Program-made: the position numbers and the translations under genes | The notes under the pieces: generated by a model | The model's input: the letters and a program-made list of their open reading frames with translations, nothing else | Databases searched by the model: none | Told to the model about the DNA's origin: nothing | Source of the DNA: Luteolibacter sp. LG18 | GTDB taxonomy: Bacteria; Verrucomicrobiota; Verrucomicrobiia; Verrucomicrobiales; Akkermansiaceae | Assembly (NCBI RefSeq): GCF_036322585.1 | Contig: NZ_AP024600.1 | Span: forward strand, 3,410,001-3,474,000 | DNA: 64,000 bases | Direction of reading: 5' to 3' | Part shown: piece by piece, positions 9,401-18,679 of the stretch | Layout: the number at the start of each line of letters is the position of its first letter | Position numbering within the stretch: position 1 is the stretch's first letter

Positions 9401-9722
9401 GGTGTCTTTGGGTGATCCGGGGCTGAATCGACATTCAAAGAGGATGTCGGGTGCCTTTCTGCCAAAGCAATACGAAGGTCGATTCAATCCGGGTGGGCGA
9501 AGTGGGCTGTTGAATGGGTATTGGATAAGATGCGAGAAATGGTTTGGTTTGTGGATGTTTCGGATGGGTCCGGTTAACTGAGTATTGAGTTTATTTCAAT
9601 GAAGTAGGAGTGGGGAAATGAGGAGGCGTGCATAGTTCACGATAAGCGGGACATCCATTCCCCACCTGTCGGGCAGGTGTTCCGCGGTCCAATTGCGTTG
9701 AACTCATCGCCTCCCATACTCA
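9401..9722. other. Intergenic region upstream of the giant surface protein
   Basis: No credible gene is present. It contains a 9-bp inverted repeat TGAATCGAC / GTCGATTCA (9424-9432 and 9478-9486) with a long spacer, a G/T-rich stretch, and near the downstream gene a short hairpin CACCTG-TCGGG-CAGGTG (9663-9679). The promoter of the downstream gene should lie here, but no convincing -35/-10 pair is visible. The leader before the ATG at 9723 lacks an evident Shine-Dalgarno. Confidence 0.4.
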
Positions 9723-12700
9723 ATGAAACCCCGCGTATTCCGTGATCTGATTGCCCCCCGAATGGTCTCCTCCGCATTCGGTTCCGCCCTCATGCTATGT
9801 GTCGCCAACGCCGCATCCTTGACCTGGGATGGCAACGGCTCCACTGCCCCGAACCCCAATGGCGGCACCGGCACCTGGGATGTGGGCACGAACAGCAACT
9901 GGTGGGATGGCTCCACCAACACGATCTGGCCCGCGAGCGGCACCGACAATGATGCGGTGTTCGACACCACCGCCGGCACCGTGACCCTGGCCTCCGGCGG
10001 CGTGACGGCGAACGATCTGACGTTCAATGTGACCGGTTACACGGTCACCGCCAATGCCCTGATCCTGAACGGCACCACGCCCACGCTCACCGCGGCCAAT
10101 GGCGTGACGGCGACCCTCAATTCGCTGATCGTCGGCGGTGGCATCGTGAAGTCCGGTGCGGGCACGGTGGTCCTGGGCGGCGCCAACTCGGCGCTTTCGG
10201 GAGTCACGTTGAGCCAGGGAACCTTGCAGTCGAACAATCTCGCTTCGCTCGGCACCGGCACCGTGACGCTCGGTGACGCCAATACCGGAGCGAACGGCCT
10301 GACTCTCTTTTACAACGCCGGGAACACCTCCGCCGTCAACGTGGTGGTGTCGGCGAACGGCACCGGCACGGCGCTCATCAAGTGGTCGCAGGATGTGCTC
10401 GGATCGAGCGGCAAGACGACGAGCTCCGCCAACGATCTGCAGTTCACCCTGAACCGCGCGGTGACCTTCCAGTGCACCTCCGGCGGCAAGCAGATCACGC
10501 CGTTCATCACCGGTGGAGTCGGCGCGGGCAACACCGCGATCACCGTGAGCGGTGGTACCCAGGTGACCCTCACCGCGGCGATGAACGCGGCCAACAACGC
10601 GGTCCAGGTGAACAACTTCACCGGCAATATCCTGGTGACCGGCAACACCAAGCTCCAGCTCCAGAACCGGGCCTACCAGGTGGACAACGCGTCCTACTGG
10701 AACGGTGCGATCCCGGACACCTCGTCGGTGACCATCGATACGGGTTCCACCCTGTTCCTTGCCCATGGCAATGAAACCATCGATGGCCTGAACGGCAGCG
10801 GCACGTTGACCCTGGATACCCAACAGAACGGCCACGTGTTTTCGGTCGGCGGTGGCAATGGCAACGGGGTCTTCACCGGCAGCTTCTCGACCTCCAGCAC
10901 CAAGACCGCCATCGGCTTCGCAAAGGTGGGCACCGGCACGCAGGAGTTGTCCGGTTCCGGGATCTCCTTCAACCCGCCGACGACCCTGACCAATGGCACG
11001 CTGAAACTCACCAACACCACCGGTTGGGCGAGCAACGTCGCGCTCAACGCCACCAACGCGGTCACGCTCCAGGTCAATGCCGCGCTGGCGGCGGATTCGT
11101 GGACGTTTTCCAAGCTTCTCACCGGCGGCTCCACCTCGGCAAAGATCGAGAAGACCGGGGCGGGCACCGTGGTGCTGAATCCGGCGGCGAGCAGCACGTT
11201 TGTCGGTGGCGCGAGCGACGCGCTGACCGTGACCGGCGGCAAGCTGTATGTGAACGCGCCGTTCACCACCGCACCAGCCGCCACGGTGGCGTCCGGCGGC
11301 CTCCTTGGCGGCAGTTCGACCGTGGCCACGGTTTCCGTGGCGGCGGGTGGCGCGGTCGAGGGCGGGCAGGCGGGCACCGGCGTGCTGACCGCGGACAACC
11401 TGGTCTTTAGTGGAACGGGCACCGTGGTGTGCAATCCCTCCGCCACCACGGCTCCCGTGGCGGTGACGAACACGCTGGCGACCGGCGGAGGCGTCGGCTC
11501 GGTGGTCGTCAGCCCTTCGACCATTCCCGCGGTGGACGGGGCGTACCACTTGGTCCAGTTCGGTACGTTCGGAGGTTTGGCCACGGACTTCCGTTTCTCC
11601 TCCCCGCCGCGGGCGATGACGATCCAGCAGAACGGCAACTTCATCGACCTGGTGGTGAGCAACGCCGGAGCCGGCTATCCGGTCTGGACCGGCACCGGCA
11701 GCGGCGAGTGGAGCTACGCCTCCGGCCTCTCCAACTGGAAACTGTCCACCACCAGCGCGGCGACCGATTTCCTCTTGTTCGACAATGTGCTGTTCGATGA
11801 CTCGGTGGGCGCGGGCAACACCAATGTCGATGTCTCGGTGGCCGATCTCCAGGCCGGCACGATGACCTTCAACCACAGCGCCGTGAACTACACGCTCGGC
11901 GGCACCAAGGACATTGCGAGCGGAAGCCTCGTCAAGACGGGCACCGGCAAGCTCACCATCACCGGTGCCTACACCTATCCCGGTGGCGTGCTGTTCGGCG
12001 GCGGCCGCGTTTCGGTGGCCGCTGAAACCGCGCTGGGCACCGGCGCGCTGACCTTCGATGGCGGTATCCTGGAATACACCGGCGCGAATGCGACGTGGAG
12101 CCGCGGCGCCACGATCAACGCGGGCGGCGGTGCCCTCGATGTCACCAGCTCCGGAGCCACGGTGACCCAGTCCGGCGTGCTGGCAGGCACCGGTTCCTTC
12201 ACGAAGCTCGGCGCGGGCACGCTGACCCTCACCGGGGCGAACGCCTACACCGGTGGCACCGTCATCGGCGGCGGCACGCTGGCGGGGACCGTCAATGGCC
12301 TGAACGGCGGCGCGATCAGCGTCGCCAGCGGCGCGACCCTGACCTTCACCGGGAACAGCCAGACCACCACCAGCACGGTGACCGGCGCGGGGGCGATTCT
12401 CCAGAATACCGCGAACACCGTCCTCATCACCGGCGACCACACCGGGTTCACGGGCACGTTCACGCACACCGCGAGCGGCAACAACACGCAGTTCAACTCG
12501 GCGGTGTCCGCCAGCGAGAACGCGGCCTACTCGATCACGGCGGGTGAGCTGATTTTCGCGGGCACCGGCGACTACACGGTGAAGTTCGGCTCGCTTTCCA
12601 GCACGGGCGGCAACATCCGCGGCTCCGGCAGCGGTACCGGCACGGCCACGCTGGAGATCGGCCACCTCGGCACCAGCACCTCCATCGCGGGCAACGTGAA

Positions 12701-13628
12701 CAATGCCACCGCCAAGATCGTGGCGCTGCGCAAGGTCGGTGCGGGCACACTCACCCTGACCGGCTCGAACAGCTACAGCGGCGGCACCACCATCGCCGGT
12801 GGCACGCTGCGCCTCGGAAACGGCACCACTGATGGCATGCTCACCGCCGCCACCGGCGTGACGAACAATGGCGTGCTGGCCTTCAATTGGACCACGGCGC
12901 ACACCGTGGCGAATGTCATCAGCGGCACCGGCAGTGTGACCAAGGATGGCGCGGGCACGCTCACGCTCACCGGCACGAACACCTACACCGGCGGCACCAC
13001 CGTCAATGCGGGCAAGATCGCGGTCAATGGCTCCTCGCTCGCGGACAGCGGCACGCTCGTCATCACCGGCGGCCAGGTCGATGTCACCGGCACCGAGGTG
13101 GTGGACAAGTTGTTCATCGGCACCACCGCCGCGGCGGCCGGCACCTACGGTGCCACCGGCTCCGGCGCGGCCTTCATCGATGACGCGCACTTCACCGGCA
13201 CCGGCGTGATCAGCGTGACCACCGCCGGCAGCCCGTACGATGGCTGGGCCGCGGGCAAGGGACTGACGGCCACGAACAACGGTCCCACCCAGGATCCGGA
13301 TCATGACGGCGTCCCGAACCTGATGGAATACGTGCTCGGCGGCGATCCGCTGGTTTCGCTGGCGTCCATCCTGCCGGTGCAGTCGGATGACGGCTTCAAC
13401 ATCGTGCTCACCTTCTCCCGCAGCGATGCCTCGGAGTCGGAAGTGGCGTTGAATGTCCAGTGGAGCACCGACCTGTCCACGTGGACGGACATCCCGGTGC
13501 CCGCCACCACCTCGGCGGACGCCTTCATCCAGGAGAATGGTTCATCCGACGACACGGTCAGCGTGGCCGTTTCGAAGAGCCATGCGGTGAATGGAAAGCT
13601 GTTTGTCCGCCTGAAGGCGACGAAGTAA
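9723..13628 (+). CDS. Giant secreted protein with autotransporter-associated beta-strand repeats
   Basis: 1301 residues. The signal peptide ends near residue 37 (SSAFGSALMLCVANAASLTW). An opening TWDGNG...WW motif is typical of such proteins. The body is a Gly/Thr/Asn-rich beta-helix-like array with repeats of the form GAGTLTLTGxNxYxGGTxxxxGTL (about residues 835, 1010 and 1080). The C-terminal part has an EF-hand/TSP3-like motif (DPDHDGVPNLMEYVLGGDP, about residue 1195), a small beta domain and the ending LFVRLKATK. No outer-membrane beta-barrel translocator is present, so despite the family name it is not a self-contained autotransporter. It is probably exported to the surface or outside the cell; a role in adhesion or polysaccharide binding is a guess. 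Confidence 0.85.
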   Translation: MKPRVFRDLIAPRMVSSAFGSALMLCVANAASLTWDGNGSTAPNPNGGTGTWDVGTNSNWWDGSTNTIWPASGTDNDAVFDTTAGTVTLASGGVTANDLTFNVTGYTVTANALILNGTTPTLTAANGVTATLNSLIVGGGIVKSGAGTVVLGGANSALSGVTLSQGTLQSNNLASLGTGTVTLGDANTGANGLTLFYNAGNTSAVNVVVSANGTGTALIKWSQDVLGSSGKTTSSANDLQFTLNRAVTFQCTSGGKQITPFITGGVGAGNTAITVSGGTQVTLTAAMNAANNAVQVNNFTGNILVTGNTKLQLQNRAYQVDNASYWNGAIPDTSSVTIDTGSTLFLAHGNETIDGLNGSGTLTLDTQQNGHVFSVGGGNGNGVFTGSFSTSSTKTAIGFAKVGTGTQELSGSGISFNPPTTLTNGTLKLTNTTGWASNVALNATNAVTLQVNAALAADSWTFSKLLTGGSTSAKIEKTGAGTVVLNPAASSTFVGGASDALTVTGGKLYVNAPFTTAPAATVASGGLLGGSSTVATVSVAAGGAVEGGQAGTGVLTADNLVFSGTGTVVCNPSATTAPVAVTNTLATGGGVGSVVVSPSTIPAVDGAYHLVQFGTFGGLATDFRFSSPPRAMTIQQNGNFIDLVVSNAGAGYPVWTGTGSGEWSYASGLSNWKLSTTSAATDFLLFDNVLFDDSVGAGNTNVDVSVADLQAGTMTFNHSAVNYTLGGTKDIASGSLVKTGTGKLTITGAYTYPGGVLFGGGRVSVAAETALGTGALTFDGGILEYTGANATWSRGATINAGGGALDVTSSGATVTQSGVLAGTGSFTKLGAGTLTLTGANAYTGGTVIGGGTLAGTVNGLNGGAISVASGATLTFTGNSQTTTSTVTGAGAILQNTANTVLITGDHTGFTGTFTHTASGNNTQFNSAVSASENAAYSITAGELIFAGTGDYTVKFGSLSSTGGNIRGSGSGTGTATLEIGHLGTSTSIAGNVNNATAKIVALRKVGAGTLTLTGSNSYSGGTTIAGGTLRLGNGTTDGMLTAATGVTNNGVLAFNWTTAHTVANVISGTGSVTKDGAGTLTLTGTNTYTGGTTVNAGKIAVNGSSLADSGTLVITGGQVDVTGTEVVDKLFIGTTAAAAGTYGATGSGAAFIDDAHFTGTGVISVTTAGSPYDGWAAGKGLTATNNGPTQDPDHDGVPNLMEYVLGGDPLVSLASILPVQSDDGFNIVLTFSRSDASESEVALNVQWSTDLSTWTDIPVPATTSADAFIQENGSSDDTVSVAVSKSHAVNGKLFVRLKATK

Positions 13629-13651
13629 GGGATCGTTTGATCTCGTTGTGG

Positions 13652-13686
13652 AAGGCATCAGCCGCCGGATGGTGGCTGGTGCCTTT
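13652..13686 (+). terminator. Likely terminator of the giant surface protein gene
   Basis: AAGGCATCAGCC (13652-13663) pairs with GGCTGGTGCCTT (13674-13685) with one G.T wobble and a 10-base loop, starting 24 bases after the stop codon. A short T run follows. Position and stem support a terminator; the T-tract is weak. Confidence 0.6.
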
Positions 13687-13727
13687 CCGCGTGATGGGCC
13701 CGGGTTGAATCGGCTCTGATGTGGAGT

Positions 13728-13905
13728 GCGGCGAGTCATCGCCGCTTTGAGCGGAGGCGAGACATCGCCGGGGGCAACATCTGCATTTGCCAACCCGTTC
13801 CCACGTTCCAGAATCACGTCCTCCCTGGTTGCCGCTCCTCTTCCGCAGCTCAGCTGCAAATCCCGTCGATTCTCTCCGGCACCCAAAGCGGCGATGCCTC
13901 GCCGC
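13728..13905. repeat. REP-like hairpins GGCGA-N4-TCGCC, three copies
   Basis: GCGGCGA-GTCA-TCGCCGC lies at 13728-13745, GGCGA-GACA-TCGCC at 13756-13769, and GCGGCGA-TGCC-TCGCCGC at 13888-13905. Stems are constant while the four-base loops vary, which marks a dispersed palindromic repeat family rather than coding sequence. Small reading frames across it on both strands are compositional and were not called. Confidence 0.6.
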
Positions 13906-13946
13906 TCTCCAAATCCAGAGCCCTCCTTGGAGGATTTTCCACCCCG

Positions 13947-13993
13947 AATGAATGATGGCCGGGGAGCAAGCCCCCCGGCCATCCTCGTTCATT
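13947..13993. repeat. Long interrupted hairpin
   Basis: GATGGCCGGGG (13954-13964) pairs with CCCCGGCCATC (13973-13983), and the flanks AATGAA / TTCATT (13947-13952, 13988-13993) pair again, for 17 paired bases in total around a small bulge. It could be a second terminator or part of the same repeat cluster. No T-tract directly follows the inner stem. Confidence 0.5.
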
Positions 13994-14401
13994 TATTGCA
14001 TCATGTACCCAGGAAATCTTGTCCGTGAGCATCCCGCAGGTTCGCCCTTGGAATGATGGGAGAGTGTCATGGAATCGGGTTGCATGCATCCACTGGATTG
14101 ATTCAATACGGATACCAATTTAACAAAGTGTCCGGTTTGAGGTCGTTCGGGTCTAGCGGTGTGGTGGGAGGTTGATTGCGGTTGGGATACCGATGGTTCT
14201 TGAGTGGCGAGCGGTATTGATCGTTTTTTGCTTTTTGGGAATGGGGGTGTGGGATGGAAGGCGGGTGTGGGGCGTTTAGTGGTATTGGATTGATGGATTT
14301 GGTGGTGCTGGTTTGATGGAAATCGGGGGGTGTGGAAGATAGTATCATAATGAAATCAAGCGCGGAGAGGTGCGGGGGGGGGATTTGGTTATCGTGGGAG
14401 C
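13994..14401. other. Intergenic region, strongly G/T-skewed second half
   Basis: From about 14105 the plus strand is rich in G and T and poor in C, giving a false open frame on the minus strand (14103-14348) made mostly of Pro, Thr, Asn and Ser. No gene is called. The region precedes the prepilin gene, so its promoter should be here; GAGAGGTGCGGGG near 14365 is purine-rich, but no clear Shine-Dalgarno sits at the ATG. Confidence 0.4.
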
Positions 14402-17400
14402 ATGATTTCCCGGATATCTTCCCGGCTGTCGCGGGAGCGGCGTGGATTCAGCCTGATGGTGGTGCTGGTGATGATGGTGCTGCTCGCGGTGCTTGCACTC
14501 GGCTTGCTGCAATTGTCCGCGATCACCCTCCGCACCACGGAGCAGCAGAAGTGGCGGGCGGAGGCCCGTGCCAATGCCAGGGTGGCGTTGATGATGGGCC
14601 TGGCCCAGCTCCAGAAGGAGATGGGACCGGACCAGCGGGTGAGCGCTCCGGCGGGAGTCCTGGATACCGATCCCGAGACGCCGGAGGTGGATGGAGTTGC
14701 CAATCCCCGGTTCACCGGGGTGTGGCAGTCGGGCGAAGAGGTCACCGTGGACAACATGGATGCCCGTCCGAAGAACCGGACGGAGGCCTTCCGGTCCTGG
14801 TTGGTGTCCGCACCCGATCCGACCGATTTCAACTATGCGGCCAATACTTCGCTGGCGAGCGATGCCACCGCGCGGATCGCGGCGGGTGGGGGCTCGGTGA
14901 GCGATCCGGCGGACCAGGTGCGGGTGCCGGTGATCCGGAATGACCAGGGTGGATTCGCGTGGTGGACGTCCGACAATGGCCAGAAGGCCACGCTGCGTGC
15001 CCCCGATCCGGAAAAGAACGGCGGAGCCCGTGACGTGGCCGATACCCTGGCGGGTTCCCGGCGTTTCAATCCGCTGGGCCACCACGTCTCGGATCCGGTG
15101 ATGCCGGACACCCTGGAGAAGCTCGGGAAGCTCCCGGACATGTCCACGATCGACGTGGCCGGTGCCACCCCGGGCAATGGCGACCTGGCGTCCCGGCGCT
15201 ATTTCCACGACCTCACCACCCAGAGCGAGTTCCTCCCGGTGGATGTCACCTCCGGAAAGCTGAAGCGCTGCATGAACCTGTGGCTGGAGTGGCTGGAGGA
15301 GCAGGGGCAGGCGGAGGCGGCGCGGGCCGGCACCCTGGGGCCGAATGGCGGCGTGAACCGTGACTACCGCTTGTTCTCGTGGGACCAGCTCCGGAACGCG
15401 ATGAGCTACTCGAAGAACCCGGCGATGCTGGCCTTCGATCCGAAGGGCCGCCCGCGGGTGACCGCCTACCGGCAGACCGGGTTCAGGGGTGGCCGCGATG
15501 ACATCGAGGCGAATCCCTCGATCGAGCGGGACCGCTGGCGTCTCCAGCCGGTGCTGCTCAAGAACCTCTACGTGGTGAGCTACTCCACCGTGCAGATGAC
15601 CGCGCCCACCGATCCGAACAAGCCGCTCGCGCTGCGCCTCCACATCTATCCGATCGTGGTACTGTGGAATCCGTACAACGTCGACCTGGTGGTGCCGGAG
15701 TACAACGCCGGTTCATCGCCCATTCCGGTGGTGTTCAACATCGATGCCGGCGGGCAGACCACGACGGTGGACTTCGTGAAGCGCAACGCGACGATCTATC
15801 CGGCCTTCGGCCCGGAATCGCCGCAGAAGTCCGCTTCCAACCTGGTGATCCCGGCCGGTGCCACCCGTGTGCTGTATCCCGAGAAGTTCGACCCGTCCCA
15901 TCCGGAGTACCACCGCAACCGGTTCCCATACGACTTCTACTTCTGGATGCAGAACAAGGCGTTCGATTGCGGGGCGAATGGCAACTACGGTGGTCCGTTC
16001 TTGAACCTGAAGAACGCCGGCAACACCTCCTTCCAATCCAGTCCAGGCAGTGAAATCGCCGGAGGCGGGGGGGATTCGCTGCGGATTTCCGTGGTGCCGT
16101 CCGTCTCCACTCTCGGCAGCAATACCGGCGGCATCAGCCTGCAGATGGGGGGCGAGCACACGGACTGGCATGGCAACAACGGAACGGGGACGGATGATCT
16201 CAATACCGTGCTGCGGTTCGGCACCAGCACGGTGACGGGCTTCCGCTTCACCGCGACCAGCCCGCAGATCAGCGTGATCCCGGAGAGCGAGGTGCCGGTG
16301 CGCACCTTCGGGCAATTGCTGAACAGCCCCACGCCGCTGTTCATTTTCGAAACCTACCGGAAGCCGCTGGACGAGGAGCTTTTCCCCTCGAAGGACTGGT
16401 CGTTCTCGATGCCGTCCCATCCGGTCCACGCCAGCCCCTCGTCCCTGGCGACCGATCAGGTGACGCCGTGGTTCGAGGACGGGTTCACGTTCCGATTCAA
16501 GGCGGTGACCACGTGGATCGATGTCTCGAAGCGCATGCAGCTTCCTCCCAATCGCGATGACGAGATGTACTTCGGCACCAGTTATACCCCGGCGGGGCAA
16601 TTGCGGGCGATCGCGCAGGAGATCCCGCTGGTGCCGCCGGTTTCGCTGGCGCAGCTGCAGCATCTGCCGCTGTTCGATTACCGGCCGGAGCCGAAGATTC
16701 CCGAGAATCCGTTCGGCATGAATGTGGACTTCAAGTTCCACCGCGGCCGGATCACCCAGTTCCCGCAGAACAACGCGATCGGGAACTCCTATGCCAGCCC
16801 GGGCATCCCGGCGCTCGCGATCACCGCGAAGGGCTGGCCCTACTGGGCTCATGACATCAGCCACCCGGACCCGGTCCGCTTCGACCGCTCCTACATCGCG
16901 AACAAATTGCTGTGGGACGGCTGGTGGTGCTCGTCGCTGTTCTCGCAGGATGGACTGTTCTTCCGGCAGTATGGCCGGTCGCGGAATCTCCAGGCGGTGG
17001 CCAACCAGTGGCTGCAGGGGAACCGCGCCCTGCCGGACGAGGCGTGCCAGCTTCGCACCGCGGAGCCTCCGGAAAGTGTCCTCGCCTCGCTGTTCGGCGC
17101 GGGAGGAAAGCTCAAGCCCGATGCCGCGGCGCGGTTGGCGGCCTTCGTGCGGATCAATGGCGGCTTCAACGTGAACTCGGTCTCGGCGAAGGCCTGGGAG
17201 CAATTCTACTCGCAGATGCTGTCCCGCCCGGTGGTGGTGATGGACTCGACCGAGGGCACCGAGAAGCCGGAGATTTCCCCGGCCCGCGAGGACGCGTTCA
17301 CGGTCTCGCGCTTCACCTTCCAGGGCGGGCTGCCGGCCGAGCGGGCCAGCGGCAAGGAGATGGAGGACCGGTGGTGGAACGGCAGCCGCGAGCTGACCGC

Positions 17401-17968
17401 GGACCAGATCCGCGGCCTGGCCGAGGCGACCGTGCGCCAGGTCAAACGCCGCGGGCCGTTTCGTTCGCTGGCGGATTTCGTGAACCGCAGTCTCGCCGGG
17501 GATTCCACTCTCGCGTTGAAAGGCACCCTGCAAGCGGCGCTGGACGACACGCGTTCGAAGGTGAACCAACCCCTCGCCGGGATGTCCATGAACTACGCGT
17601 CCGGAGTGCCGCGGCCCCAGTATGCCTTCCCGGCGGCGGCGGAGGGTCCGCTGCGGCAGGGCATTCCGGGCTGGGTGACCCAGGCGGATCTCCTGCAGGT
17701 GGTGGGCCCCGCGCTGGCCCCGCGTTCCGATACCTTCACGATCCGCGCGATGGGTGAGGCCGTCGACTCGAAGGGCGAGACCCGGGCCGTGGCGTGGTGC
17801 GAGGGCGTGGTGCAGCGTGGCGCGGACTACCTGTCCCCGGCGGATCCGCCCGATCGGGCCGCGAAGGATCTGACCGACGCCTCCAACAAGATCTTCGGCC
17901 GCCGGATGGAGCTCGTTTCGTTCCGCTGGCTGACCGCCGAGGAAACCCGCGAAATCAAGAAAGCATGA
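14402..17968 (+). CDS. Verru_Chthon cassette protein A-like prepilin-type membrane protein
   Basis: 1188 residues. The N-terminus has a prepilin-like signal: basic residues, then RRGFSLMVVLVMMVLLAVLA, a transmembrane helix that a prepilin peptidase could cut at Gly-Phe; the usual Glu at position 5 of the mature pilin is absent. The large extracytoplasmic region resembles Verru_Chthon cassette protein A. A GspK-like part near the end contains RRGPFRSLADFVNRSL (about residue 1018), similar to a helix-hairpin-helix element. Known cassettes usually encode proteins A to D together; here B, C and D are not adjacent. It probably belongs to a type IV pilus or type II secretion-like apparatus at the cell envelope. 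The family call rests on recognised layout, not a profile search. Confidence 0.62.
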   Translation: MISRISSRLSRERRGFSLMVVLVMMVLLAVLALGLLQLSAITLRTTEQQKWRAEARANARVALMMGLAQLQKEMGPDQRVSAPAGVLDTDPETPEVDGVANPRFTGVWQSGEEVTVDNMDARPKNRTEAFRSWLVSAPDPTDFNYAANTSLASDATARIAAGGGSVSDPADQVRVPVIRNDQGGFAWWTSDNGQKATLRAPDPEKNGGARDVADTLAGSRRFNPLGHHVSDPVMPDTLEKLGKLPDMSTIDVAGATPGNGDLASRRYFHDLTTQSEFLPVDVTSGKLKRCMNLWLEWLEEQGQAEAARAGTLGPNGGVNRDYRLFSWDQLRNAMSYSKNPAMLAFDPKGRPRVTAYRQTGFRGGRDDIEANPSIERDRWRLQPVLLKNLYVVSYSTVQMTAPTDPNKPLALRLHIYPIVVLWNPYNVDLVVPEYNAGSSPIPVVFNIDAGGQTTTVDFVKRNATIYPAFGPESPQKSASNLVIPAGATRVLYPEKFDPSHPEYHRNRFPYDFYFWMQNKAFDCGANGNYGGPFLNLKNAGNTSFQSSPGSEIAGGGGDSLRISVVPSVSTLGSNTGGISLQMGGEHTDWHGNNGTGTDDLNTVLRFGTSTVTGFRFTATSPQISVIPESEVPVRTFGQLLNSPTPLFIFETYRKPLDEELFPSKDWSFSMPSHPVHASPSSLATDQVTPWFEDGFTFRFKAVTTWIDVSKRMQLPPNRDDEMYFGTSYTPAGQLRAIAQEIPLVPPVSLAQLQHLPLFDYRPEPKIPENPFGMNVDFKFHRGRITQFPQNNAIGNSYASPGIPALAITAKGWPYWAHDISHPDPVRFDRSYIANKLLWDGWWCSSLFSQDGLFFRQYGRSRNLQAVANQWLQGNRALPDEACQLRTAEPPESVLASLFGAGGKLKPDAAARLAAFVRINGGFNVNSVSAKAWEQFYSQMLSRPVVVMDSTEGTEKPEISPAREDAFTVSRFTFQGGLPAERASGKEMEDRWWNGSRELTADQIRGLAEATVRQVKRRGPFRSLADFVNRSLAGDSTLALKGTLQAALDDTRSKVNQPLAGMSMNYASGVPRPQYAFPAAAEGPLRQGIPGWVTQADLLQVVGPALAPRSDTFTIRAMGEAVDSKGETRAVAWCEGVVQRGADYLSPADPPDRAAKDLTDASNKIFGRRMELVSFRWLTAEETREIKKA

Positions 17969-18669
17969 ACCCGATTCCGATTGTTGTCCGATGGTCCCTG
18001 TCCGCCTTGGCCTGCCTGTTGTGTGCAGCCGGCCAGGCACGGGCGGTGGAGGAACCCGTGGCGAGCATCCAGATGCTGGCCTTCAGCTACTCCGGGCCGG
18101 AGCGGTCCGTGCTGGTGGCGGACCCGAAAGGAGTCGCCCAGACCAAGGAGCCCGTTGCCCTGCCCACGAACCAATGCTCGCCGCTGCTGCGGGTCACCTC
18201 CCGGAATCTGGTGATCACCCCGGTGATGGAAGGGCAAGGCGGGAAGCAGGGGAAACCCGCGAAGGTGACGTTGCCCGAGGGTGGTCGTGAGTTCGTGCTG
18301 GTGTTCCTGCCGATCCCGGACGACCAGGGCGGTGGCTACCGGATCCAGGCGGTGGACCTGCCGGCGGAGCGCTTCAAATCCGGCAGCTATGCCTTCCTGA
18401 ACTACTCGGACACGGAGATCTACTGTGGCCTGGACAACCAGAAGACCATCGTGGCTCCGGCCAAGGCGGGAATCCTTTCGCCCCAGCGGGCGGAGGGAAT
18501 CGTCCGCGCGGCCTGCTACGAGAAATCCGGCGAGGGCTGGGGCCAGCAGCCGTTCTTCTCCGGCCGGGTGCCGGTGCAGGACGGGGTGAGGAATCTCGTG
18601 CTGGTGAGCCGTAATCCGCAGAACAACCGCATCGATTTCCGCGGGGTCGCGGACTACGTCACACCCTGA
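17965..18669 (+). CDS. Exported hypothetical protein coupled to the prepilin gene
   Basis: 234 residues; the ATG overlaps the preceding TGA (ATGA), so translation is probably coupled. A signal peptide is clear (VVRWSLSALACLLCAAGQARA). The rest is a small beta-rich domain (ASIQMLAFSYSGPERSV, FVLVFLPIPDDQGGGYRIQA, GSYAFLNYSDTEIYCGLDNQ) without a motif I recognise. The pairing with the prepilin-type gene suggests a periplasmic or envelope partner of that protein. Confidence 0.75.
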   Translation: MNPIPIVVRWSLSALACLLCAAGQARAVEEPVASIQMLAFSYSGPERSVLVADPKGVAQTKEPVALPTNQCSPLLRVTSRNLVITPVMEGQGGKQGKPAKVTLPEGGREFVLVFLPIPDDQGGGYRIQAVDLPAERFKSGSYAFLNYSDTEIYCGLDNQKTIVAPAKAGILSPQRAEGIVRAACYEKSGEGWGQQPFFSGRVPVQDGVRNLVLVSRNPQNNRIDFRGVADYVTP

Positions 18670-18679
18670 CAGGCCGCGA

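Noticed and set aside
9424-9486. 9-bp inverted repeat in the gap after the AraC gene
   Set aside because: The arms are 45 bp apart and not near a start codon; chance is a fair explanation.
13542-13992. Overlapping minus-strand frames of about 145 codons
   Set aside because: They cross the end of the surface protein gene, its terminator and several palindromic repeats, two frames compete over the same DNA, and neither shows a domain or ribosome site.
14103-14348. An 81-codon minus-strand frame rich in Pro, Asn and Thr
   Set aside because: Its composition simply reflects the G/T bias of the plus strand; no start signal or domain is seen.
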